A stretch of DNA of 64,000 nt from Gordionus sp. m RMFG-2023 (taxonomy: Eukaryota > Nematomorpha > Gordioida > Chordodea > Parachordodidae), in assembly GCF_954871325.1 (NCBI RefSeq), contig NC_088777.1, positions 52,204,002 through 52,268,001 on the forward strand, written 5' to 3'. Shown in pieces: positions 1-12,080 of this stretch. The stretch's first letter is position 1, and every line of letters begins with the position of its first letter. A program made the position numbers and the translations under genes. Under the pieces are notes generated by a model that was given only the letters and a program-made list of their open reading frames with translations, did no database searches and was not told where the DNA came from.

Positions 1-875
1 TTTATATAAAATTCTATAACCAAATCACTTTATAAGCGCCTTTTCTCAAAATTGTATTTAATAGTCAATAACATATAAATCAATTCGGTTCTTATAAATT
101 CAGAAATTTGTTGTTTATTTTATGCTTTAAAAGAGAGACTCTCACAATTAGTGCAAATTCGTGATGAAGAATAAATACAGCATATCTTATAAAATTACCC
201 GCGATTTCTCATTAACTGTGAATGCAGGGAGTGCGAGTAAATAAACATATAAAAATAGTTATAAAAGATAAGCAAAATTTATAGTTGTTTATAAATTCTA
301 TTAGAACTGGACCTCGGAAATTAATATCCGGGGGTTTGGTATATGCTCATGTTCTAATTTCTTGAATCCGGATTCAAATTTCCCATATACAGTTAGCGTG
401 ATTTAGCAGTGAAAATATAGTTATGATATTGTGTAGATCTACTTTTCTTAATTTTTAGCAAGTCCAAATGTTTTGTATCGTATATATAATGATATCTCCT
501 TTCAAATTTATATTTTATTTAGTAACAAAGCAATATAAATACATATTTATTTCTGTAAGCAATAATCACAAGATCTTTCCACTTTCTAATTTATTAACCA
601 TGGACAGCCATCGCGAAAATAAAACCATTCCCAGACAAAACCATTAAGAATATCTGTACTCATAATATTCATATCTTATGACCAAATTTTTTGCTCCTTA
701 TCACAGAATTAAAAAACAGATCGCAAAAGATAATATTATTTGATTCTAAGGGATGTAAAAATAATGAAAATAACGTTAATTTTCTAAATATAGAAAGCAA
801 AGAATAAAAATATATAAATATTTAAAAACTAAGTTTTTTTTGGTAAAGAGATCATACCGAAAAATTATATATGGT
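1..875 (+). repeat. hAT-associated repeat, non-coding part, copy H1 (cut by window start)
   Basis: This stretch is nearly identical to 25,537-26,464, with the same words in the same order from the first base of the window. Diverged versions recur near 39.5, 43.5, 44.85 and 48.2 kb. Relative to the other copies it lacks a piece of about 110-130 bases near 645-655. Similarity stops near 875. In the longer copies this sequence follows hAT transposase-like remnants, so I infer it is the non-coding half of a hAT-derived unit whose coding half lies off the left edge. No gene is visible in it. Confidence 0.8.
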
Positions 876-1475
876 TATATGTAGTTAAATTGCATCGTAA
901 GCAAACATTTTTGCTTTTATATTATAAAAAGTTAATAATAATGACTTAAATGCATATTAGAATTCTGAATTTAAAAAAAACAATATGATTATAAATAAAA
1001 AATTATCATATCATTAAAATATTGCTGAACATTTTATTTATTGTCATTTAAATTCAATGATCCAAGTATTTATAATGAGATAAAAAATAAACCATATAAT
1101 ATAAAAATGAATGTAAAAAGTACTTGATTTCTATTAGATGTTAGTTATTAATAGTAGATTTATTTAATTTTTTCCTAAATAATTAGCAAGTATTATTATA
1201 AAAGCTTATTAATAACTTATATATATAAACTTGTTAATTTAGCCAAGAATAAATATGTGTGATTTTAAGATATCTTATCTAATTAACAGATAATTAGCCT
1301 AATCTCTAATAAAATAAGTATTTAAAGAAAAAAAAACAATAAACTTGGTATTAATTGATATATAATGTTGATAATACAAAAATATTTAATTTGAAAAGAA
1401 ATCACCAATTTAAAAACTTCCCCCAAGGAAAATTAAAATTTAGATTAATAATTTAAAATTAATTATTTTTTAAAA
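876..1475. other. AT-rich spacer, nothing recognised
   Basis: Very AT-rich sequence with homopolymer A and T runs and no reading frame or repeat that I could support. Confidence 0.6.
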
Positions 1476-1608
1476 CCGTTTTGAACCGGTTTAACGGTTC
1501 GGTTCGCTCTTTTTATATTTTCTTTATAACGGTTCGGTTAAGGTTACGGTTCAGATATTCATAACGGTTCATTCCGGTTTAGCGGTTCGGTTCAGTTCGG
1601 TTCGAACC
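1476..1608. repeat. degenerate GGTTCGG-type low-copy satellite patch
   Basis: The words GGTTCGG, ACCGGTTC and ACGGTTC repeat imperfectly on a short, irregular period, in sharp compositional contrast to the surrounding AT-rich DNA. Patches of this kind, built from variants of one short GC-containing word, are known from several animal and plant genomes. Their origin is usually obscure. Confidence 0.75.
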
Positions 1609-1978
1609 CCTGTTTATAAGTATTGAACAAAATACAATATATTTTATATTTCAAAAAGACTTAATAAATTGATATCCTTTTTAATGATTATATTAGACAT
1701 AGATAAATTAAATATAAAATTAAATATCCAAGAAATTAATTTTCTGATTTTATTCATATTTACCACGATGGTAAATGTAGCTTAAATAAAAATCCCTAAA
1801 AATTTAGAAAAAAAACAACTAATCATTGAATAAATAAAGCAATAATATTGTATTAATATAAATAAAGTAACGAGCCAAAAGAGATAATATAATTTAATTT
1901 TAAATTTTAAAAAATTGATATCCATTTTTTATTATATTATTAATTTGATAAAATAATTAGTTTAAAATTAAATAAGAC

Positions 1979-2042
1979 ATGAATCTTCTAATTTTATTCG
2001 CATTCACATTCACCTTGAGCTTAAGTATTTGTCATATTCATG
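1979..2042 (+). CDS. candidate first exon encoding a signal peptide (block A copy 1)
   Basis: An ATG opens 21 codons reading MNLLILFAFTFTLSLSICHIH, with one extra base before a consensus donor (G then GTAAGAG at 2043). The peptide has the Asn-hydrophobic-core layout of a secretory signal. The same exon occurs at 15,696 and, diverged, at 4585, always ending one base into a codon. No matching downstream exon was found before 4.5 kb, so this could be a relic. Without splicing the frame runs to 2167. The call rests on the hydrophobic core, the donor and the paralogues; no homologue was recognised. Confidence 0.4.
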
Positions 2043-2092
2043 GTAAGAGATTTTTATTATTAATTTATATAATATTATATACCATAGGCGTA

Positions 2093-2954
2093 TCCAGGAT
2101 TTTGCTAAGGAAAGGGGGTGGCAAAATTCAATTATTTCTATATAAATTTTTTTTTAGAGATCTTTAAGTCATTTTATTAAAGGCCTTTAGCTATATTAAA
2201 TTTTTATAAAACTAATATTTGGTTTTCACTTTTTTAATGCTTTTTTTTAATAAAAATTTTGAATCATAGTTTTTATTTTATAAAGTTATTTACCTTTATT
2301 GATTATTCTTTCATATTATTCCTTATAACGATATATCGTATTTGGGAAATAGGGGTAAATTTTTATTATGTTGCTATAATGATATAAAATTTAAACTTTT
2401 TGGGTTAAAATATTATTATTAGTATTAATTTCAATCTTTAATTGTTGGGGACCTATATGTTATATGCGATCTCTAGCAGGATCATGATAAATAAAATTTA
2501 AAATATCTACCCCAAGTAAGTCTTAAATTATATTGATCAATGAGTTGGAAAACAATATTAAGAGCCGTTTACCATTTATTTGCTGCTCACATTTTTTATA
2601 CCCACTTTAAAACGGTTTAGAAAATTAAAATACATTCGAAATTATTTATAATACATTTTCAAACATTCGGGTAATATAACTGCTTCATATTATTTAAAGC
2701 AAATTAAAATTTAAAGAAAGTTAAAATATTTTTTACAAATGTTAATAAATTTTTTTTACATAGTTTTAATTAAATTTATTTAGGATAAAAAGAAATCTTT
2801 TTAACACATTGCAAAAATTCCTAGTGTTTCGTTATTCTAAAAATCAATTTTCTTAAAAATTACGATTAAAATGATGACATTTCTTTATAGCTAACATAGT
2901 ATAAAAAATTTTCAAAGTTCGAGCCCTTTTCCCCTCCCCTTAGCTCCGCAAATG
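2093..2954. mobile_element. G-tract-ended, hAT-like non-autonomous element, copy 1
   Basis: The left end reads CATAGGCGTATCCAGG and soon runs into AGGAAAGGGGGTGG. The right end, read on the minus strand, is CATTTGCGGAGCTAAGGGG. These imperfect inverted ends resemble the CAGTGGCG-type termini of hAT elements, followed by the G-run often seen in animal repeats. The element is about 860 bp and carries no coding sequence. I could not find an 8-bp target duplication, so the family assignment is tentative. The copy at 15,811-17,319 matches it. Confidence 0.4.
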
Positions 2955-3330
2955 GGAAAAGAAAAGAATATCTTAAAATAAAAACTTTTTCATTATATGT
3001 AAAATAATAAAATTTATTTATTTGAATGATGGCCAAATAAAAATGTTTTTAATTTTTTTTTATCAAAAGAAATAAACGAAAAAGCTCATCTTGTGTAAAT
3101 ATTTTACTAGCAAATTTCTTGGAAATTATATAATTTTGATAAGAATTTATTTTAAAAAAAAATCTGATATAAAAAAAAATTAATTTTAAATTGTAATATT
3201 GAGTCATCAAAATATAATTAAAAAAAAATAAACAAAAATATATAAAAATTATATAGGGAGGATGTTTTGCGTTTAACGATCAATTTTATTTATGATTTAT
3301 ATAATTATAATTGCATTATTAGATAGCCTA

Positions 3331-4539
3331 AACATTAGATACAGGGTATTCAGTTAGTATAAGTCTTTAGGAATTATTCTAGACAGGCTATAATCACTAA
3401 ATTAAGTTTATTCGGTAGCTTAGATATAAGAGTAATATAGGCCTAAAAATTCTTTTCTATCATTATATGTTGAAGGCGGAGCTCCCATTTCTAAATAAAT
3501 TTGTAGTAGATAGTATGTATAGAAACCGTGGTTTAAAAAAAAATGAGCGTTTGAACATTTTATTAATCCAAAATGTTAAACAAAAATGTTTGTAGATAGA
3601 AAATTCATGGTCCTTTTTAAAAATATAACTTCATCAAAGATTATTTATGCATAAAAATAACAAAAGACTTATTTACTTATAAAAGACTTTATACAAATTG
3701 AACTTTCTCAATAAACTATGCATTTTAATGATCAAAAATTTTAAATTTAAAAAATATTTGATCATATTTAAAACTTTAATAGAAATACATGTTACAAAAT
3801 TTGTAACAATTAGCATTAAAAATGAAATAGTTTTTGCCATTATATCCAACATGACATATAGCCCTGTTTCATTTATTAATACTAAGCATCTATCAATTTT
3901 TTTCACATCTCTCTATATCCTAATTCTATGGTGAATAAAAATTATTTTTAACCGGGCCAGTCTTATTATGCCCAACTTGTCTATTATAATTTTTTTTATA
4001 AATTTGGTCACATACATTTAATTATAAATTAGAAGTTTGCAAATGATCAAATTAATCCGCCAAGCCGGAATTTAGCTTTTTCTTGGCCCGGTATATTATG
4101 AATTTTTACAAAGGTTGCCCAATACGGAAAACCTAACCTGAAATATATGCAGTTGACAAAATAAAGAATTATAAATACTGGGGAGAGGTTTGATAAAAAT
4201 ACTATACTTTATGTATATTTATTTCTATCCGTCAATAACGCAGCCTAATAATTTTTATTCCCTACTCGTCCCAAATAAAAAATTTCAGACGTTACCTCGC
4301 TGGGTATTTTATATCTCTAATATAAACTATAAAAGTAGCCTAAATAGTAAAAATAGTTTAAATCAACAAAAATGTTTAGAAATTAAATTTTTTGGCTAAA
4401 ATTTTTTTAAAAAATGACTCATTGAATAAATAAATATTATAAATAAGATATCGGGCCTAAAAAGCTTCTTATAATAAATTTTTAAATTCTGAGAAAAATA
4501 ACTTAATAAATTTGAATTCATTTTAATTATTAATATTAT
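3331..4539. other. AT-rich spacer with a GC-bearing repeat patch
   Basis: No supported gene. Short frames on both strands around 3.7-3.9 kb overlap each other and have the composition of random AT-rich DNA. Between 3,945 and 4,130 there are scattered GGCCCGG/CCGGGCC words in both orientations, resembling the patches at 38.3-38.6 kb and in the hAT units. Confidence 0.5.
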
Positions 4540-5000
4540 ACATTTAATAAAAAAAAAATTAACTTAAAATAAATTATAAGAAATATGAATAAAATTCTGA
4601 TATTAGTTTTATTATCCTTGATTTATGATTTACATGGTGAGTAAATTATTGATTATTACTAATAATTTTATATTTATACATTTAAATTTATTTGGATAGT
4701 TATCATTTATAATATTAAATTAAGGTGTAATTTTAATCTATAATTATTAGAGATCTATATGCCCGATGTGATCTGAGAAGGTTATATATATATACGATCA
4801 GGAGCAGATTTTTTTTTATTTAAAGAGTTTTGCGTAAAATTGTTAGTGATAAAATTTTAACAATATATAAAAATTATCAAAGTATATATAAAACTATATA
4901 TAAAACGGATCCGTTTAGTGTTGTTAAATTTCTCGATTTGAATCGATTTTTAAAAACGGCGAACTCAATTATATAGACAGAAAATTATGGCATAAGCAAC
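4540..5000 (+). repeat. diverged third copy of part of block A
   Basis: An ATG-started hydrophobic exon is followed after about 170 bases by AGATCTATATGCCCGATGTG, matching the CCTATATGTTATATGCGATC stretch near 2450 and its partner near 16,240. The copy is more diverged and shorter than copies 1 and 2. Confidence 0.5.
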
Positions 5001-6402
5001 AAGATTTTGCTAATAGATGTCCAAACCTTTGTACCATTTATATGAAAAATTTTTAGGCTTGTATAATATTTTATAAGATAAAATATCGGGTTACTTTTTA
5101 AAAGTTTTTACAACACTAGATCCGATATAACATCAAAACATGTCATATGACGGATTCCGACAGCCATTCATAGTGATTTAGGTTTATAAAGAATTAGATA
5201 TTATTATAAAATTTTAAATGAATCAATGTTCACTAAAATTATTATAAGCAGGTAAAAAAAAATATTTTAAACTCGATAAAACAAATCAAAAGTTTAGCCT
5301 TTCATTAAGTTACATATGTATTTGCAAAAATAGAATAAAATATTAGCTCAGGGAAAGAAAATACAATATTTCTATAATTAAATAAACTATTAAATATTTG
5401 TTAAAAATAATTTATATTACTACATTAACTTAGTTATCATAAGCGTGCTCAATATTTAGCTAGGAGGATGGGATGGTGGTAAACACTATTAAGTAGGTTT
5501 TCCCCCTATAAATTTGAATGGAAATTTTTAAGTTAACTTATTTAGACCTTTGGCTATATATTACTTTTTTTAAAAAATAATAATTTCAAATTCTTCTTTC
5601 TAATGATATTAAAAAATTAATAAAATATATGGTTTCTAATTACTTTTATAATATTGATATTTTATTACCATGGCTTAGTAATCATATCTGCTATATTATT
5701 CTTAATTATTTCTTATATTCGATATATAATTCATAATATGTGATTTAATTTTATAAATATAATATGTAATTAATTTATCATTAAAAATATATTCAAAATT
5801 AATATATCGTTTATTAAGTTGCCTTTATCATTTGCATTTCCATGCTGAGATTCTCAAAAAAATCTGCCTGTATTTTTAATATTTTGTAAACTTGTCTATA
5901 AGATCCATAAAATCAAGATAATAAATAAAATCTCAATATCACATATATAAATATTAAATTATTCTGCTTATTGTATTATTAATTGGAAAGAAAATAATTT
6001 TTTTTTAAATGTCTTTATATAGGCAAGAGTAGTCAATTTTTAAATTTCAAACAATAAAATATATTTAATTTTTTGTTATAACATATGGAAACGTAAGCCT
6101 GTGTGAATATTTATATCATTTTTAATAAAATTGAGTTTTGAAGGATCGGATGCAAAAATCGAAACCATCTCAAATAAGAATGCATGTTAACTCTTATGAA
6201 AGTTACAGGTGTTCTGATATTCGAAAATCAATTTACAGAAATTAAGATTAATACAAAGAAATATTACATGAATGGAAATTATTATCCTTTTTATTATACA
6301 ACATTATATTGTTTATCTCCTTTACATTATATTGACAAATTTTTGGAAAATTCAAAATATTCAAATTTGGTAAAAAGATTTAAATATAAATATAATACCT
6401 AA
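4585..6402 (+). CDS. candidate two-exon gene for a small secreted protein (exons 4585-4636 and 6209-6402)
   Basis: Exon 1 encodes MNKILILVLLSLIYDLH plus one base, then GTGAGT at 4637. Exon 2 would follow the acceptor GTTACAG at 6208 and stay open for 64 codons to the TAA at 6400-6402. The phases agree: exon 1 leaves one base and exon 2 needs two, giving a glycine at the junction. The product would be about 81 residues: a signal peptide and a Tyr/Asn-rich mature part with a single Cys. The C-terminal part (KKYYMNG ... NLVKRF) weakly resembles the exon at 61,306 (KKGMCND ... NLVKKL). The 1.57-kb intron is repeat-like. Start, splice sites and relationship are all inferred; no family was recognised. 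Confidence 0.33.
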
Positions 6403-7214
6403 TTCAAAATAACATTTAAAATTGTTTTGTTTCGATATTTTGAAGAAGGAAAGAAAAATTATAAGAAGCAATAAAATTGATCTGAATTTACTAATATAGA
6501 ACTAAGAAAATATAAAATATATAATCCTAAGAATATGAATGAACTTCCATCAATACTTTTTATAATGATTCTGACTAATACAAATACATGTATGATTATA
6601 TATATTTTTTTTATTTAGTTTAATTATTATTAATAAAATCAGATTTTTTACATCATAACTCCTTGAAAATTATAATTTTATAAACCCTAGCTTGTCCTAA
6701 AAAATAAATTATAAAATCAAAATATTTTATAAATTTAATTCTTGAAAAATCATAAAATATATTTTTTTTTTAAATTACGAAAAAAAATACATCAATTCGG
6801 AATAATTTTATATTCAAAATTTATTGAGTACAGTTTAAATGATACATAATTATATTGCTATTTAAAAAATAATTATTAGAACTCAGCTTAGATAAAATAT
6901 AAAATTTAAATTAGAATCTGTATTTATCGGATAGATAAAATTATAGATCTAGTGGCTATATAACCTTTCTTATTAATTATCAAATAATTATAAATTATTA
7001 TTCTTGTTATATATTACACTAATCGTATTTAATGTAATAAAATAAATAGGTCAAGTTGCTACAAGTAAATATTTAAAAGATCTTAATTATTAGATAACAA
7101 CTTAAATATTATCATTTTCTAGAAGCTAAATATGATTTATATTTTCTTTAAAGATTTGAATTCAATCTCAATGCATATATTTAGTTAATTTCAAAACATA
7201 TTAATTATTTCTAC
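6403..7214. other. AT-rich spacer, nothing recognised
   Basis: No reading frame, repeat or RNA gene that I can support. Confidence 0.55.
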
Positions 7215-8260
7215 TAATGGGTCCTTAGGCCACCTAGGCTATAATTAGTTTTTTTAAATTAAGTTTAAAAAAATTCCCAAATCAATAGGATAGTGGATTC
7301 TTTTAAAAATTTTAAATCTACGCAAATAGGTTAAGGCTACTATATATTTCTTAGTAACTCAACAGTCCTTTTATTTAAATATGTATATTTCATTGTTTTT
7401 CAAATGGATTTTAATTTTTACTTGTATAGTTTAAATCTGATAAATTCGATAAGAAAATGTCTATGATATTTGAAGACATTGGTTAATATTATATGTATCA
7501 TGGAAATGTATATAAGATGATCCATGGCTTTTAATAATTCTTTAGGCCAACACCTAACTGCATGCTAGTTAGAGAAATCAAGTTGGGTGGAGATAATTTT
7601 TCTGTTTAGTTTTGAAAAGACAGCTTCTATGACGATTGGTCTGATATCTTTAATAAGTTTATTGTGGGAAATTAATTTGGCCCTATTGGGTAAATAAATG
7701 ATGATTATCAAACGTTTGTTTTGTTGAAGGGTAATGTGAGGGATATAAGTAAATGTGTTTCATTATATCAATAGTTATATCTTGCAAATAAATAGCATAT
7801 ATCTTAATAAGTGTGGGTTGCATATTAATAAAAGAATTGCCATTCTCAGCTCTTCCTGTGAGAATATATTAATTAATAAGATTCTATTATGAAGATGCGT
7901 TATGTTAATTATATGGCAAGGTCAAATGGAGGCAAAAGTTTAACCTATCAGACTTTGGGTTGTATATTTAAATTATCGATCATCTAATGACATATTTTTA
8001 TCTCAAAGTTGACAGAAACGATTACTTTTTAGTACTTAGATGTTAATTAATTGCACGAAAAGATTTGTTTGCATGTTAGTGATTGTATAAAGGAATTTTT
8101 TATATTAAGATAAAAGATTTTAAATATTCTGATAGAATAAAAATTTTAAGATATGTTTATGGGAGTTATAGTTTGACAAATAAGGATTGACGCATTATAA
8201 TAGCTATAAGACCATAGAATTCAGGCACCTGCAAATGTTTGATAGTACCTACCTCTTACT
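7215..8260 (+). pseudogene. repeat E copy 1, protein-like remnant of unknown family
   Basis: Colinear with 13,495-13,945: a CCACCTAGGCTATA word, an AATAGGAT-TGTGGAT segment, and a later stretch that translates to similar peptides in both copies (SFEKTASMTIGLIS here, LSFQKTDPKAIGLIY in copy 2). Downstream, protein-like stretches such as NDDYQTFVLLKGNVRDISKC continue without an open frame. Conservation of peptide-like sequence between two old copies suggests decayed coding DNA, most likely of a mobile element or duplicated gene. I do not recognise the family. Confidence 0.35.
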
Positions 8261-9235
8261 GAAATCTCAAATTTAAAACATGCATTCAATATGAAATTAT
8301 TTATTCCAGAAAAAAAATTATTTCAAAACTAAAATGATTAAAATTATTTTTTAATTTAATAAACCGATAACCAACAATTATGTTTTATTATTTTAGCTTA
8401 TAAATTTTTATTTAGACATTTATTCAATTCAATTCCATTAAATTTTTTTTACATGATCCACTAAGTTATGATTATTTTTAAAATTTTATTTGATCTTACA
8501 GGAAGGACTGCACGTATATATCATAATAATAAATTTTTTTAAATTTAAAAAAAATTGTATATGCGAAATTGCTAGAATATTCTATAATCCTAAATGCTAT
8601 TTTCATGTGTTTTATAAATATTTTTTGAGACAAAATATTATATTTTCAATTATTTAAATTTGTATAAAACTAATCTTCATTTCCCTTCTATTATTTAACT
8701 TTGATAATTTTTACTAATAAGCATGAGATATAACATTGATGTTGATTTCACTTGTTACTAAATAAGATATAAAAATGAATGTGAATTTTTCCCACCTCTT
8801 ACATTTTGTTAAAACTTTATCATAAAATTGTCTAAGTTCTAGAACATCATATTCTATAATAGTTAAGTCTTATAATATAAAATTATATTTATTTGGTATC
8901 TATGGTTGAATTTGTATTTTTATAAATCACATTACTTGATAATTTAGAAAAAAATTTAAAGGATTTTTGTAATATTTGTTGTAATCAATACAATAAATAA
9001 TTTCTTTCTATAAATTGTTATTGACACTTTCAAAATAATTTTTAACTTTAAGGCATCTCCTATTCTTTTTACACAAATATCATTATATGTCCTTTGCTTT
9101 TTACCGTTATTTTCACGTATATATTTGTAAGTTCTTGCTATATCTCTTGGAAAATAAATTATTACCCAATTAATTTTTTTATAAGTAATAAATCATATTA
9201 TAAATAAATTTCTGAATGAAAAGATGGAAAATATT
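8261..9235. other. AT-rich spacer, nothing recognised
   Basis: No supported features. There is a CTTACAG acceptor-like word near 8,499, but no open exon follows it. Confidence 0.5.
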
Positions 9236-9860
9236 ATATATATTTAATAATTGCTTATGTAGAGAAATTGCCTTAGATAAATAAATATGATAATATATTT
9301 TCACCTGGAAAGTGATATATCTGATGTTTTGGCACCATTTGTAAATGAATTTTAGTTACAAATGGACCTAGTGTTTTAAGAGACGAATGAAACATTATAA
9401 AATATTAATATATAAATTAAAACATAACGGGAATAGATATAGATTAAGAACTAATTAATTTTTTTATATACATCTTACGAAATTAATTAATTAATTTTAT
9501 ATATTATTTGATATTTACTTATTTGGCATTATGTTATAGTCAAATATGAGATTTTCACATTTTCATTATTGCCTTTGTATAGACAAATTGATTCATTATT
9601 ATTATTATAGAAATTTCATATTCTGATAACTAATTTTTTATTACATTCTCTTAAGGATTAAAAAATTCACTTATGCTATAAATACTCTTTTCAAATATTA
9701 TTATTTATATATGCCTCACTTTTTTAATTAAATTTATAGCGCCTAAAAGTCGTAGAACAAGTAATTTATATTTTGAAAAATAATATAATTGAACATAATA
9801 TATCAAGTGATGTAATAGTTTTACTAAATATTTAAATTTTTTTGAATTAAGAAAAGTGTT
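9236..9860 (+). repeat. dispersed repeat C, copy 1
   Basis: Shares an ordered set of words with 11,540-12,080 and 13,960-14,150: a TTTGGCACCATTTGTAA segment, CTATAAATACT, an AAGTAATTTATATTTTGA segment, and a GTGTTTTAGTTT end. It is non-coding. A GGCACCATTT word also appears near 60,297, possibly a distant relative. Confidence 0.55.
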
Positions 9861-11539
9861 TTAGTTTTACCAAGGATCGTAGATTGTCCACAGGCCTTTA
9901 TCCAATTACTTCTTTAATAATAATCAGGCCTTTTAAAAATCATAAATAATTCATTTTAACACAATAAATATTAAACTATACATAATTATATTCTACCTTC
10001 AGTTTTTCAAAAAATAATTATATATTTAGTTTTGAAAAATCTCCATTTAAAAATAAATTATATGTTTATTATTATATTAATTTTGATTTACGTCATCTTC
10101 GATCACGAAATTTTAAATATTTTATATCTTCATATATAGGGGAGAATGGGGGGGGGGGACTGAGTGCTATAAAAAAAATTATTGCCTCAAGTAATTTCTT
10201 TCTCTGAATGAATTTAACGAGAATCATTTGTCCGGATTTGTCCCAAGTAGGGGGTATTCTCGGACACAATCTTAAAAATTATAACTAATGTTTATTATCT
10301 TTATTTTAATAGAAAATCATTTTAAAATCGACAAATTGTAATTTTTTATTAATTAAATTTTTAATATGGTTATTTTAGATAATATGTTCTTCGCGCTTTT
10401 TTTTAAATTTTTTTTATAAATCTATATTAGTAAATATGATTATTTTTCGTTAAAAATATTCGCTATTCGCATCTTAAAAAAAAACTATAGGAAAAATTTG
10501 AATGATGTATATTTATAATGTCCGACAATTACTTCATCCGGCATATCAAAGGAGTTAATATGTACATAAATGCTGTAAGTATTAAATAAATCCTTTTTTA
10601 AAATCGCTGAAATTTTATTTTATATTTCTTAAAGTTTCAAAGTTGTTCACAGTGTCATTTAATTTGTGGAACCTAAATAAATTAATGTTAAAATTAAAAA
10701 TTTATTATATTTTTTTAATATATAGTTAATAAAAAAGAAGTTTTTTTGCATTAAAAGTTTACAAAGCTGAATTTTTTTTTTTTCACAATTTTTTTTATAA
10801 ATAAGCCTATTTTAATTAATTATAATCTTAAGATAGCTTTTAAATACGAAGGCTGTCAGGATTTTCTCCATATCCGAAATAGCATAGGTCTCCCCTAAGT
10901 TTGAAACGATTATTATAGTTAGATTATATTCTGATCAGTAAATTTTTATAATCACTTAATAATCGAAATATTTGTTTATATTGTAAAATTTATAAAAATA
11001 AGCAAAAATAATTGCCACAACAAGTAATTTTTTTTAATGATATTTATAATGACTTATATATTATAAGAGCCAAATAATTTCATCAAATATTTAAATAAAT
11101 TTGGAATTTAGAAAGAAACTGTGTGTTATGTTTTAATATTTGGATTTATTAATTTACGAGAAATTTAGAAAATTTAGAAACAGGGAAATTTTGCTAACTT
11201 TTCAAATATTTCGCAAATTTTCTAAAAGTGAATTGACAATATTTTTATTCTAAAATTATTATGCTTGATTATTAAATTAGATTTATTCAATAGAGTAAAA
11301 ATTAAAATTGAAGTCTTAAACTGCAATACTTTAATTTTTAATGCATAAAATTTTATATAATACTTTAAAATTATTATGATACAAATAAATGAAGTTAATT
11401 AATCAGAGAATGAGGAGCTCAATTAATAGTTGATTTTTTCTGTTTTAATATAAAATTTTTGAAATATATTAAATAAATGAAAAATATATTTATTTAAAAT
11501 TTTATTATGTGATTTAAATAAAAGTTGTTTTATCGCTAG
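9861..11539. other. AT-rich spacer with a G-tract
   Basis: Nothing coding. A run of about ten G lies near 10,149-10,159 in a GGGGAGAATGGG context and is striking in this composition. It is followed by GC-bearing words (GTCCGGATTTGTCCC near 10,228) that I could not assign. Confidence 0.5.
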
Positions 11540-12080
11540 GATACTCTTGTTAACAATGCTACCTAATCTCTCTACCTTAAACAAATAAATTTTCGCTGTG
11601 TATATGATAGATCTGGGGTTGTGATGCCATTTGTAATTTTTAGATTTTAATTACGACATTTTAAGAGGCTAGAAAATTAATAAATATTAATTATAAATAA
11701 AAATAAATTATTATATAAGTTAATAAATATTATGATAATATTTTATTATTCCTTACGTTATCCGTTGATCATGACTTTCATAATATATTATTAATGTTAT
11801 CATATAAACAATTAAATCAAATATAATTATAGAATTTTAAAATAAGATTGTTTAAGCTATAAATACTTAATCTATAAATACTTAATCTATAAATACTTAA
11901 TCTATAACCTAATATTATTAAATATTTTATTTATTAAATAAGCTACGAAAATAACTACCAAACCAAGTAATTTTTATATTTTGACATAATGTACATATCA
12001 TATGAGATAAAAAAATCATTTAAAAATTGTTTAATTTATTTTTGGATTTAATTAAAATTTGCGTTTTAGTTTATAAAATT
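11540..12080 (+). repeat. dispersed repeat C, copy 2, with a short tandem expansion
   Basis: Matches copy 1 (9,236) in order from GATGCCATTTGTAA to the GCGTTTTAGTTT end. Inside it, at about 11,858-11,907, the 15-base unit TATAAATACTTAATC is repeated just over three times where the other copies have it once, so a local tandem expansion happened after dispersal. Confidence 0.6.

Larger units (their letters stand above)
1620..3330 (+). repeat. duplicated block A, copy 1
   Basis: Colinear with 15,400-17,720. Shared landmarks run in order: the presumptive promoter side, a hydrophobic ATG exon, a GGCGTATCCAGG word followed by a G-run, the words AGAGATCTTTA and AAAGGCC, a TGAGTTGGAA word, and a C-run near 2930. 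Similarity extends on both sides of the transposon-like insert inside it, so this is a segmental duplication and not just two insertions of one element. A weaker third version begins near 4540. Confidence 0.75.

Noticed and set aside
1476-1608. A telomeric or subtelomeric repeat
   Set aside because: The word is irregular, short in extent and unlike TTAGG/TTAGGG-type repeats.
3673-3934. Overlapping frames on both strands as small genes
   Set aside because: They are complementary to each other and have random AT-rich composition, with no paralogue or splice context.
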